Below, one piece after another: positions 52,719 through 62,290 of a stretch of 64,000 bases of DNA. The first letter of the stretch is position 1; every line of letters starts with the position of its first letter. Position numbers and translations under genes: made by a program. The notes below the pieces were generated by a model that was not told the origin of the DNA, did no database searches, and saw only the letters and a list, made by a program, of their open reading frames with translations. The DNA comes from Misgurnus anguillicaudatus (Eukaryota; Chordata; Actinopteri; Cypriniformes; Cobitidae), in NCBI RefSeq assembly GCF_027580225.2, contig NC_073361.2, positions 34,696,001-34,760,000 of the forward strand, written 5' to 3'.

Positions 52719-52733
52719 GTCGCCCCCTTGTGG
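52719..52733 (-). promoter_or_regulatory. CTCF-like motif in 2.18-kb unit 2
   Basis: Same 15-bp minus-strand match as at 50535, 2184 bp downstream in the next copy. The third copy is truncated before this point. Confidence 0.4.
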
Positions 52734-54206
52734 TTACTCTACGCAATTACAGCCTCAGCATTTCTACTTAAATGTCTGTTTTAATTATTAAGGTGTTAAA
52801 TGTTAAATTGGAAATAAATGTTTAATGTTATCCTTTAACAAATGTTGTATTTTTTATAAATTCAGTCTTTTACAAGAGGGGAATTAAAACGAATTGCCTG
52901 TTTAGCTCATTGATCTATTAAAACCTGAAAGGCTGCTTTTGGTCACCCTACATTTTAAAACATATTTTTAGGGTCCTGGATGTTAGGGTTTGATTTTGGA
53001 GAGGTTAGGGGCTAAATCTGCTCCATAAAAGCAATTTTGGGGTTTGGTTTTGGAGAGGTTAAGGGTTAAATCTGCTCCATAAAAGCAATGTTATGGGAGT
53101 TGGGGTTTGGTTTTGTGCGGGTTGGGGGATACATTTATTCAGCGAGACCCCAGTCCGTTCAGGGTTTACTGAGCTTCTCTGTCGACCCCCTAGGTCCGAA
53201 GGCAACTGGCTAGTTTAGGTATTGAAGATACAACGTCTCCCCCTGTACAGACTCTGCACAGTTTGGTTTAGGGAGAACGAGGAAAAGGCACGGGCCGGCG
53301 CATGTTTTTGGAGGTCGACGCACTGAATCCCTTACAAGGACTAGAGTCTCGCCCCCGTCCAGTAGGCTTAACGCCACAAATCTATACCCACCGAGCGTCA
53401 TCGAAATCCGGTCGAGCAAGGGAGTAAGGGGAGACGGGGACGAGACTGCGCCAGCCATCTCCCTGATGCCTGTCTGGGCTTCATAGTACTCCCTTACTCG
53501 ACTCCCTCCTCCTCAGAAATCTCAGGAGGAGGGCCGAGCAAGCGATAACATTATGCAATGCTTACCTTTCAATCGCTCCTCTGCGCTTGGCAATTAATGG
53601 TCCGATTCGGGTTTTATTAGTCTAGTTTTGGCCTTGTATTGTGGATCGTACGTACACAAAGTAGCGTTCTATTCTGTTTCCTTATATGTAGCCTTTTCAT
53701 TTTTATACGTGACATTTGTTTTTGAAAGTTTATGCCCGTCTCACGGTTTTGTTAAATTTGTTTTAGAGTAAAGGCCTCATTTAACGGACTGTATTTTCAC
53801 CAAATAGTGTTTCATACCTGTCCTTATGTCATTGCCTTTTCTTCCATTTTCGTTACGTCCCTCGTCGATTTCATCATTGTCGTCGATAAGCAGCCGTCCC
53901 ATCCTTCCACAGGTCGCACCTTTAAAAAACTGTGTTTGGGAATTAATAACACGTTTTGGGGTTTAATTAGTTTTGTTTTAGAGTCTTGGCCTTGTTTTGT
54001 GGATTGTCTCACACAGAGTAGCGTTCTATACCTTTTCCATACGTTTCGCCTTTTCACCTTTAATCCGTGACTTTTGTTTTTAAGAGTTTATACCCGCCTC
54101 AGGGTTTTGTTTATTTTTAAGTTTTGGCCTCATTTTGCGGACTGTATTTGCACAACGTTGCGTTCTATACCCTGTCCTTATGTTATTGCCTTTTCTTCTA
54201 TTTTCA

Positions 54207-54371
54207 GGGTTAGGGTTAGGTTAGGGTTAGGTTAGGGTTAGGTTAGGTTAGGGTTAGGGTTAGGTTAGGTTAGGGTTAGGTTAGGGTTAGGTTAGGGTTA
54301 GGGTTAGGTTAGGGTTAGGTTAGGGTTAGGTTAGGGTTAGGTTAGGGTTAGGTTAGGGTTAGGGTTAGGTT
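54207..54371 (+). repeat. Interstitial telomere-type tract (TTAGGG with frequent TTAGG)
   Basis: About 165 bp of pure TTAGGG and TTAGG units in irregular alternation. It interrupts the third 2.18-kb copy and ends in GGTTATAGGCATAAAT, a junction word that recurs after other tracts. Confidence 0.97.
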
Positions 54372-55079
54372 ATAGGCATAAATACGAAGAGTGCACCCCC
54401 TGGAAGTGCACCCCCTGAGATTTTTCTTGGTCACCCCCAGGGACCAAGTTTTCTAGGCGTTTCAGACGACGCTGATTCTCCTGGTATGATTTCTGTGAGA
54501 AGTATTTTTGAGTTTGGACTTGGTGTTTTTTTGAAAATTTTTAGTATGGGTCTGAAAATGTTGTCACCAGGGACCTATTTTTCTAGGCGTTTCAGACGAC
54601 GCTGATTCTCCTGGTATGGGTGTTATTTTTAGTGTGTTAGGGTTAGGTTAGGGTTAGGTTAGGTTAGGTTATAGGCATAAATACGAAGAGTGCACCCCCT
54701 GGAAGTGCACCCCCTGAGATTTTTCTTGGTCACCCCCAGGGACCAAGTTTTCTAGGCGTTTCAGACGACGCTGATTCTCCTGGTATGATTTCTGTGAGAA
54801 GTATTTTTGAGTTTGGACTTGGTGTTTTTTTGAAAATTTTTAGTATGGGTCTGAAAATGTTGTCACCAGGGACCTATTTTTCTAGGCGTTTCAGACGACG
54901 CTGATTCTCCTGGTATGGGTGTTATTTTTAGTGTGGGTGTGAAAATGTTGTCACCAGGGACCTATTTTTCTAGGCGTTTCAGACGACGCTGATTCTCCTG
55001 GTATGGTTTCTGGGAGAAGGATTTTTGAGTTTGGACTTGGTGTTTTTTTGTGATTTTTGAATGTTTTTTTTGTGATTTT
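54372..55079. repeat. 300-bp hairpin-bearing module, two copies plus an extension
   Basis: TATAGGCATAAATACGAAGAGTGCACCCCCTG starts at about 54371 and again 300 bp later, separated by a telomeric tract (54637-54671). Inside each are GTCACCAGGGACC...TCTAGGCGTTTCAGACG...ACGCTGATTCTCCTGGTATG elements in which ACCAGG pairs with CCTGGT around an inner GCGT/ACGC stem. Clear examples are 54566-54615, 54866-54915 and 54953-55002; less perfect ones begin near 54438 and 54738. No coding potential. Confidence 0.85.
54637..54671 (+). repeat. Short interstitial telomere-type tract
   Basis: About 35 bp of TTAGGG/TTAGG between the two 300-bp module copies. The following TATAGGCATAAAT junction is the same as at 54371. 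Confidence 0.95.
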
Positions 55080-55625
55080 GAATGGTTTCTTATGCCCATT
55101 CCCCACGAACCTTGGGGTTTGGAAAGGGGATGGTGGGGGGATAAAAGAATGTGTGAAAAACGAGTGAAAAACGAGTGGGTTAGGGTGAAAAGGGTTGAAA
55201 ATGGCTGAGAAAGGCTATGCCTCTTCCCCACGAACCTTGGGGTTAGGAAAGGGGATGGTGGGGGGATAAAAGAACGAGTAAAAACGAGCAAAAACGAGTG
55301 AAAATGTGTGAAAAAAAAGTGTAAACTAGCAAAAACGAGTGACAGTGTGTGAAAATGTGTGAAAAACGACTAAAAACGAGTGAAAATTTGTGAAAAAGGA
55401 GTAAAAACGAGCAAAAACGAGTGACAGTGTGTGAAAAAGAAGTGAAAACGAGTAAAAACGAGTGACAGTGTGTGAAAATGTGTGAAAAACGACTAAAAAC
55501 GAGTTAAAATGTGTGAAAAACGAGTAAAAACGAGTGAAAACGAGTGAAAATGTGTGAAAAATAAGTAAAAACGAGTAAAAACGAGTGAGTGTTACAGCAG
55601 GCTTAGGCTTAAAACGAATACGCAC
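55080..55625. repeat. CCCCACGAACCTTGGGG modules and a purine-rich minisatellite
   Basis: The word TTCCCCACGAACCTTGGGG, an inverted repeat of CCCCA and TGGGG, followed by GGAAAGGGGATGGTGGGGGGATAAAAGAA occurs at about 55100 and 55228, and a relative occurs at 57640. From about 55260 to 55590 the strand is a degenerate minisatellite of GAGTAAAAACGA and GTGTGAAAA words, nearly all purine plus T. Minus-strand open frames of 99 and 109 codons here have strongly biased composition (Phe, Ser, Thr, His) and I do not count them as genes. Confidence 0.8.
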
Positions 55626-55656
55626 CTAGGGTTCATTAGGTATAGGGGGTAAATGC

Positions 55657-55680
55657 AGGATCAGTCAAATGACTGATCCT
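55657..55680. repeat. Perfect inverted repeat, 11-bp arms and 2-bp spacer
   Basis: AGGATCAGTCA and TGACTGATCCT flank AA. It sits about 20 bp before a long telomere-type tract. Function unknown; a perfect 22-bp match in arms is unlikely by chance at any given site. Confidence 0.9.
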
Positions 55681-55700
55681 CAAATATCTGGTCACAGGAT

Positions 55701-55935
55701 AGGGTTAGGGTTAGGTTAGGGTTAGGTTAGGTTAGGTTAGGTTAGGGTTAGGGTTAGGTTAGGGTTAGGTTAGGGTTAGGTTAGGGTTAGGGTTAGGGTT
55801 AGGGTTAGGGTTAGGGTTAGGTTAGGGTTAGGGTTAGGTTAGGGTTAGGTTAGGGTTAGGTTAGGGTTAGGTTAGGGTTTAGGTTAGGTTAGGGTTAGGG
55901 TTAGGGTTAGGGTTAGGGTTAGGTTAGGGTTAGGT
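55701..55935 (+). repeat. Interstitial telomere-type tract, ~235 bp
   Basis: Irregular alternation of TTAGGG and TTAGG, the longest internal tract in the window. It ends at GGTATTAGGCATTTATGCGAAG, a variant of the junction word seen at 54371 and 54671. Confidence 0.97.
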
Positions 55936-57084
55936 ATTAGGCATTTATGCGAAGACTGCACCCCCTGTAAACTGCACCCCCTGCCTTTTTTCGAGTAATG
56001 TTTGTCCTAGAAAGCTGAAATTTGGTATATATACTAATTAGGGGACGCCCTATCGATTGGGCGTGGTTTCAGCTCGATAGCGCCACCACAAGTTTGAAAT
56101 TGGTACTGCACCTCCCCTTTAATTACGTCATATATACAAAATTCACATCTCTATATATAGTTTCGAGGGTGCTGAACACGATGGTGGTGGTTTCGAGTCG
56201 ATCCGACCTTCCGTTCTCAAGTGCACCCCTAGTTGAAAAACTGCACCCCGGATTTTTTTTTTTTTTTTTACAAATTTGACATGTATCTATACTATTTCGA
56301 GGGTGCTGAACACGATGGTGGTGTTTTTTTTCCGATCCGAGCTTCCGTTCTCAAGTGCACCCCTATAGGTAAAAGTGCACCCATGATTTTTTCACAAATT
56401 TGACATGTATCTATACTATTTCGAGGGTGCTGAACACGATGGTGGTGTTTTTTTTCCGATCCGAGCTTCCGTTCTCAAGTGCACCCCTATAGGTAAAAGT
56501 GCACCCATGATTTTTTCACAAATTTGACATGTATCTATACTATTTCGAGGGTGCTGAACACGATGGTGGTGTTTTTTTTCCGATCCGAGCTTCCGTTCTC
56601 AAGTGCACCCCTATAGGTAAAAGTGCACCCATGATTTTTTCACAAATTTGACATGTATCTATACTATTTCGAGGGTGCTGAACACGATGGTGGTGTTTTT
56701 TTTCCGATCCGAGCTTCCGTTCTCAAGTGCACCTCTATAGGTAAAAGTGCACCCTTGGTTTTTTCACAAATTTGACATGTATCTATACTATTTCGAGGGT
56801 GCTGAACACGATGGTGGTGTTTTTTTTCCGATCCGAGCTTCCGTTCTAGAGTGCGCCCCCTGCACCCAAGATTTTTTTTTTTTTTTTTGCCAAATTACAC
56901 ATGTATCTATACTATTTTGAGGGTGCTGAACACGGTGGTGGTGTTTTTGAGTCGATCCGAGCTTCCGTTCTGATTCATGTTGTTTTTTTCAAAAAATGTT
57001 CATGTATATATACTGGTCGGAGTGTGCTGAACACGATGGTGGCGTTTTTTTCCCGATCCGACGTTGCGTTTTTATACTAGGGGT
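55936..57084. repeat. TGCACCCC-rich module and 124-bp tandem repeat
   Basis: After the junction word come paired TGCACCCCCTG motifs and CGCCCTATCGATTGGGCG (CGCCC/GGGCG inverted). From about 56155 the core TTTCGAGGGTGCTGAACACGATGGTGGTG recurs. ACATGTATCTATAC begins at 56279, 56403, 56527, 56651, 56775 and 56899, an exact 124-bp period, with more diverged copies at both ends. Each unit carries one or two GTGCACCC words and a T-run. Open frames of 64-121 codons in this block are repeat artefacts in my reading. Confidence 0.9.
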
Positions 57085-58370
57085 CGACAAAAATGTCACC
57101 AGGGACCCATTTATTTGTGCGTTTCAGGCTACGCTGATTCGCCTGGTATGGTTTCTGTGGGAAGGATTTTTGCATTTGGACTTAGTGATTTTTTTTTTCG
57201 AAAAAAATTATTTTGTCCTAGAGAGACGTGTGTGGGCTCGTTGGAAAGGGGGCGTTGAGACCTTTCATTTGACACCAACCTCATGTCATTACGACATTCC
57301 TGGTTGGAGCTACGGCCATTCGAATATAATGGTGCATTTCAGAAGGGGAGGTCATACATAGTTGAGTGTGGGCTCGTTGGAAAGGGGCCGGCGAGACCTT
57401 TCATTTGACACCAACCTGAAGTCTGTACGACATTCCTTGGCGGAGCTACAGTCATTTTAATATTAAAATGCATTAAATTCAAACAGCTTTAGCTCAGGAA
57501 GGGGAGGTCCTAGAGACTTGTGTGTGGGTTCGTTGGAAAGGGGGCGGAGAGAGCTTTTAAACGACACCAACCATAAGTGTCTATGACATTCACTGAGGTT
57601 TTTCTAAGCATTTGTATTTTAAGTTGTGTCTTATGCCTTTTCCCCACGAACCTTGGGGTTTGTATGGGGGTTGGTGGGGGGGTAAATTTTTGAAAAAGGA
57701 GGAAAATAGCTTTCAAATGACGCCACCCACGTATCTCTATGACGTTCCCGGGCGGAGATATATTATGGGGGTGTTTGGCTACCACCCTTTCAAAACCCTT
57801 CTTAACATGTAAGTAGACCATTGAGTAGGGTGTCGTTTAAAAGGTCTAATCGAGACCTTTACAATGACACCTGTTTGAAGGGCGTGGCATGTTCCTAGGC
57901 GGAGCTAGAATTTTTTAAAGATTTGGGGCTCGAAAATGAGCACGTGGGTTTCCCAAGCCAAGGAAGGTCCCAGACAGTCATGTTTGGTATCATTTTAAAG
58001 GTCTATTCAAGGGCTTTCCAAAAACGCAGGTTCCCGGTGGGTGGAGTATCTAGGGGCGGAGATATAACGTTTCTTAAAAAAATCACAGTTTTTAATATCT
58101 CTGGAAATAAAGGTCGTTAGGGCTTGTGTTTGGTCTTGTTGTAAAGGTATGAACAAGGGCTTTCCAACGACGTATGCCACGAATCTGTACGACTTTCGTG
58201 GGCGGAGCTATATCGATTCGTAAAAAAGTCACCGTTTACTTTTTTTTTTGAAAGCAAGGTCGTAGACCGACGTGCTTGGTGTCATTGGAAAGGGTAGGAC
58301 GAGACCTTTAAAATGACACCAGGCTCAAGGCTGTGCGACGTTGCTGTCCTGAGATATGTCCGTTTGAAAT
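57085..58370. repeat. Left hairpin-repeat block upstream of the gene
   Basis: It opens with an ACCAGG...CCTGGT hairpin element (57098-57147), then diverged ~120-160-bp units with a common plan: GGTCCTAGAGACTTGTGTG, a stem arm such as GGTGTCATT or TTCGTT, GGAAAGG, a loop, CCTTT, the complementary arm (AATGACACC or AACGAC), then CTACGAC.TTCCTGG.CGGAGCTA. Good examples are 57511-57610 and 58261-58350. The same two motif classes in the same order form the right block (62640-63780). Open frames up to 103 codons here are not convincing as genes. Confidence 0.8.
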
Positions 58371-58511
58371 TCGTTTTAATTTATTTGTTAATTATTTAAT
58401 CTAACTTAAATAAAGGTCAAATCAGCAAACAATTACCACGATAGGTTTTCTTTTTCCTTGATGTATCTTTATAAATTAAGCATAATTGAAAAATATTTCG
58501 TTTTAACATAA
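58371..58511. other. AT-rich spacer before the gene promoter
   Basis: About 140 bp of AT-rich sequence with no repeat, hairpin or open frame that I can recognise. Confidence 0.6.
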
Positions 58512-58560
58512 CCTACGTCATTGGTCACGTGACACGGGATTCAGGAAGTAAGTCGGAGGT
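58512..58560 (+). promoter_or_regulatory. Promoter-type motif cluster (CRE half, CCAAT, E-box, ETS)
   Basis: In 36 bp there are TACGTCA (CRE-like, 58514-58520), ATTGG (reverse CCAAT, 58520-58524), GTCACGTGAC (palindromic E-box, 58524-58533) and CAGGAAGT (ETS site, 58542-58549). The cluster is about 80 bp upstream of the predicted first 5' splice site. No TATA box is evident, so a TATA-less housekeeping or germline-type promoter is plausible, with transcription beginning roughly at 58550-58600. Confidence 0.6.
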
Positions 58561-58627
58561 TGTAAACAGAGCATCGCGGAGGATAACGGGCTCGTTATCT
58601 CGAAAGATACGCGATTAAAACAACAAA

Positions 58628-61600
58628 ATGTAAGTGTTTTCATGTTTCTAAATGTTTATTGTGTGTATTTTGATTAAATTTTTGTCCGCTTATGAACGAA
58701 ATTGCGCTTATGACATTAAATGCTTCTTTCTTAAAATCCGCTGTTTTAAATCCGCTTTAACTCTTCTCTAAACAAATAAACATGTCAAAATAAGAAAAGG
58801 TGAGTGTTTTCACGTAAGTAAACATGTATTGTGTGTATTTTGATTAAATTTTTGTCCGCTTATGAACGAAATTGCGCTTATGACATTAAATGCTTCTTTC
58901 TTAAAATCAGCTGTTTTAAATTCGCTTTAACTCTTCTCTAAACAAATAAACATGTCAAAATAAGAAAAGGTGAGTGTTTTCACGTAAGTTAACATGTATT
59001 GTGTGTATTTTGATTAAATTTTTGTCCGCTTATGAACGAAATTGCGCTTATGACATTAAATGCTTCTTTCTTAAAATCAGCTGTTTTAAATTCGCTTTAA
59101 CTCTTCTCTAAACAAATAAACATGTCAAAATAAGAAAAGGTGAGTGTTTTCACGTAAGTTAACATGTATTTTGTGTATTCTGATAAAAAATGGGTTTGGT
59201 AATGACATAAAGTCCGCTTATAAATGTGTTAGATTTAAAACTGTGATTGATTGAGAGTTATACTACTGTATTGTTGTTCTATTTCCATGTTTTTGTGTCT
59301 TTTAAAGGGAACAGAATGCAGATGAGTTTTTCGGTGCAAGTACCGACAACACAGATAATCTGTGTACTGCCTATAGGTCTTTCGGACCAGACATGCAGTT
59401 TTTGCAGAACCCAGATGTGCACATTCCAATTTTTCCAACAGAGGTTCGGTCTGCAATTGGGTCAATCCGTTTCGGCTATGACTTTGATGGTGTGGTAATT
59501 CAGATCAAAGATGTTTCATGCCTCAGAGCCAGCTTGCACTACTTGTTTTGCTCGAAAATTGAATCTCACCAATTGTCAAACCACTGGCATTTCTTCAAGA
59601 AACATCTTCAACTGCAGGAATACAGTCCTGACGGGTTTTGTGCTCTTCACCGTTCTTACGGATACCTCATGGCATATGTGGATGGTGGCTACCTTTTGAA
59701 TCTCAGTTGTGTCACAGCAGAAAAGCAGTCACCACATGTGCTGTACAAAAGTGACATAGCTTGTAAAGCTCAGGCAGTGTCCTTAATTAACCAAGTTCTT
59801 TCAAAATTCCAGTCCAAGCTTGAACATCTGGATTCCTCTGACCTCAAGCGCCCCACAGTCATGAAATGCAACACGATGAATCCTGGAAAGTTAAACGTCC
59901 TTAAACAGGATCAACGTTTCATACTCCAGCTTTTCATGTCTGCATTGAACGAAGTGAATGTCAACGAGGCAACAAAGCTGATCGTTAGCCTGTGTAAATT
60001 CGGACAAAAGGATCCTATGCCGTTTGATCTTGGAGCGTTAGTTGAGCCGACTGCTGTTGATTCACTTTCATTACATGTTGCTTGCAACCTTTCAGGAGTT
60101 GATCAACACCATGATCTTTTGTGGTCTCGTGTTGGTCTGCAGCAGGTTGTGGGATCAAGGGGAACCTTGTATGAAAGTTGTGGGCTATCGGAAGCGGCAA
60201 ACTTTCAATCGAATCTCGATAACCGTTCAATGGATTTGTCAAACAGGTTGAAGTTGGTGTTTCTTCGGGAAAACTGCACACTGAATTTTGTGCAGTTATA
60301 CGCGGATAGCCCTCACTCCCATGTCACTCCTCTGGCAAAACATCCTGTCAGTCGCATAATAACGACATGTGGGCTTCATCATCCCAAGCATAATGCGATG
60401 TTACTCTCCCAAGCCAAAGCTTATGTCGACCTCATGGATGACTTCTCTAGGAAAGCCAATTGTCAAATCAATGCGCGCATCGAGGGGGTGTTCTATTACA
60501 CCGATAACTTTCCTGCAAATGTCGTCCCTGATTTGTTCTTTCACGAAGAGGCAATTGACTCACTTTTAGAAGGGTATCCGATGCTGGTTCCGTTCAAGGA
60601 AGACCAGTTTGGTTTTTACCTGGGTGAGGTGCTGTCAGGAATCTCAGGACATTTGAGTCACCGTCTCCGAGAACTGTTAACAGAGTGCAAGGGCACAGGT
60701 GGTTACATACCGTCATGGACAGCCTTCCAATACGAGCTCGCCCTCGAGCAGCTGTTCTTCGGAAAGCCGATCAATCCATCTTCGAGGCAGTACAGCGTAA
60801 GCCTCGGTGTCAGTGGTACCCATCCGGACAGTCTCTCCTTTTCTCGACGCTTTATCGGCCTGGCACCTGTGGGAAGTGCCAGTGTCGGTGAGGATCCACC
60901 GCCACTTAGCACCTGGATTAAAGATAAGGTGCAAATCCAGCGTATCCTTCGCTTGTTTCCTCTCACAGAGGCTCTTCAGGCCGAGCCGGTGGTCGTTGGT
61001 GAGAAGCTGGTGCTTGTCCTGTTCAAGGACTTGTTTCAGGACGATGTGGGACTTGAGTCATTCAAAGGTCCAAAGTTGCACGTTGGAAATGTCGTTGATT
61101 GCCGCACTGTGGAAGAAATGAGTAAGGAGTTGTCGGAAAGAAAGGGTTTCAGTTACCCACACACATTTGGACGGGCGTTGGAAATCTTGAAGTCCAGAGG
61201 TCTTGATGTGGTTGAATGTTTGGAGGCTGGCCTCGGTAAAATCAAGTTCATGCCCAAAATAAAGTACTGGGATGAGAGCCGCCACGCAAAGGCGAAGTGG
61301 AATGGCAAAGATTTTGTGGAGCTGGTGAAGGGCACTGAGACACCGTCGATCGAGACCCAGGTTTCTGTCTTCAGTGGAGATGTGCTCACGAATATCGAAA
61401 GCAGGGGCCTTTCTTTCGCTTCGAATTTACGGAAGTACAGAGACCAGGGCATGCCATGGATGTCAGTCTGCTTTGAACGACTACCCAGCAAGTTAGCACG
61501 TCAACGTAAGCTTTTAATCTTGACTTATCTCAGCTGCGTGGCCCTCATGCAACAAAATGACTTCGTTTCATTCGAGCGCTTGCAGGAGCTTCAGAAGGAC

Positions 61601-62020
61601 ATGAACCTGGATCTTGTGGACTTGCAAAAGTGGCATTTGTTGTCGAATCTCCTGCTCATGAACAAACCCAGAGTGTATCGCCTTCCTGACAACGTGCCAT
61701 ACAAGGTCATCTCGCCTTCTATTTTAGGCAAAAGACGTGCACCACAGCCATCTACAGCACCTCAGCCTCAAGTAGAACCTGTGGAGGAGGAGGAGCCTTT
61801 AGAAATCGAGGAACAGGTGGTCGAGCGAGCGCCAACTCAAACGGTTCCGGCCAGTGAGGGGGCTTGGTGGACAACGTTTGAGATCAGTCTAATAAGTACA
61901 GACCAAACTGTGTCACACAAAGATGCCTATAAGTCATACCTGTCCATATGCAAAGAAAGAAATGTACGGATCAGGTCTTTCACAGCTTTCAAGAGGAGGC
62001 GCCAGAGGATTCTGCAATAA
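58628..62020 (+). CDS. Unrecognised 904-residue nuclear-type protein, start codon split by intron (join 58628..58629, 59308..62020)
   Basis: The only long open frame in the window. Uninterrupted frame runs from the 3' splice site at 59307 to TAA at 62018. The first ATG in that frame is 59393 (875 codons), but the frame is open upstream to the acceptor. Splicing AT at 58628-58629 to G at 59308 creates an ATG with A at -3 and G at +4, adding 29 residues (start MEQNADEF); unspliced, that ATG is followed at once by TAA. Residues to about 800 look globular, with no transmembrane segment or family motif I recognise. K809-R811 (LGKRRAP) could be a nuclear signal. A Pro/Glu-rich linker (about 812-845) follows, then a small C-terminal domain from WW854-855 to a basic end (FKRRRQRIL) that vaguely recalls winged-helix DNA-binding modules. 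Function unknown. It lies between two blocks of the same repeats, so it may be a mobile-element or expanded subtelomeric family gene. Confidence 0.8.
58630..59307 (+). other. Predicted intron of the 904-residue gene
   Basis: Donor AAAAT|GTAAGTG at 58630 and acceptor TTTTTGTGTCTTTTAAAG| ending at 59307 give a 678-bp intron. Removing it restores the reading frame and the start codon. Most of the intron consists of the 170-bp tandem repeat described separately. RNA evidence is needed to confirm the exact donor. Confidence 0.65.
58631..59190. repeat. 170-bp intronic tandem repeat with duplicated donor-like sites
   Basis: GTGTGTATTTTGATTAAA recurs at 58661, 58831 and 59001, with a diverged fourth start at 59171, an exact 170-bp period for over three copies. 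Each later copy carries AAAAG|GTGAGTG and CACGTAAGT, strong donor-like sites homologous to the true AAAAT|GTAAGTG donor at the start of copy 1. The array thus seems to have expanded from the exon 1/intron boundary itself. Confidence 0.9.
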
Positions 62021-62042
62021 AGGGATAAGTGCAATGCCTTCA

Positions 62043-62290
62043 ATCACGTTTAAGATTGAGAAGTGTTACCTACTGTTGTAGAAGAGTCAATCACTTTTAA
62101 GATTGAGAAGTTGTACCCACTGTTTTTGAAGAATCAATCACCTTTTAAGATTGAGAAGTTGTACCCACTGTTGTTGAAGAATCAATCACCTTTTAAGATT
62201 GAGAAGTTTTACCTACTGTTCTTGAAGAACCAATCACGTTTTAAGATTGAGAAGTTTTACGTACTGTTGTTGAAGAATCTATCACGTTGA
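62043..62290. repeat. 47/48-bp minisatellite in the 3' UTR
   Basis: ATCAC followed by TTTTAAGATTGAGAAG and then TACTGTTGTTGAAGA recurs from 62043, 62090, 62137, 62185 and 62233, with a remnant at 62281. It begins 23 bp after the stop codon. The 75-codon frame through it follows from the 48-bp unit being a multiple of three and is not counted as a gene. Confidence 0.9.

Larger units (their letters stand above)
48851..54206. repeat. 2184/2185-bp subtelomeric repeat, 2.45 copies
   Basis: Copies start (TATTGAAGATACAACG) at 48851, 51036 and 53220. The third is cut at 54206 by telomere-type repeat. Copies are nearly identical; a visible difference is around 49858-49866 against 52034-52042 (CTTGTGAATGTTCTGCATT versus CTTGTGGATGTCTTCATT), which accounts for the 1-bp length change. 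The first ~350 bp is CpG-rich and contains AGGTAAGCAT, a 5'-splice-site match, on the minus strand near 49195. The middle is a degenerate four-part repeat, then AT-rich DNA and a G-rich minisatellite. Open frames of 60-87 codons overlap on both strands (for example 49438-49701 +, 49455-49688 -) and I reject them as genes. Confidence 0.95.

Noticed and set aside
54962..55625. Minus-strand frames of 109 and 99 codons
   Set aside because: They read the purine-rich minisatellite and give monotonous Phe/Ser/Thr/His-rich peptides.
55936..58120. Frames of 64-121 codons left of the gene
   Set aside because: All lie in tandem or hairpin repeats with T-runs and lack coding features.
59235..61491. Other-frame open reading frames within 59.2-61.5 kb on both strands
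   Set aside because: They are shadows of the 904-residue gene, which is far longer and has a consistent start, splice junction and stop.
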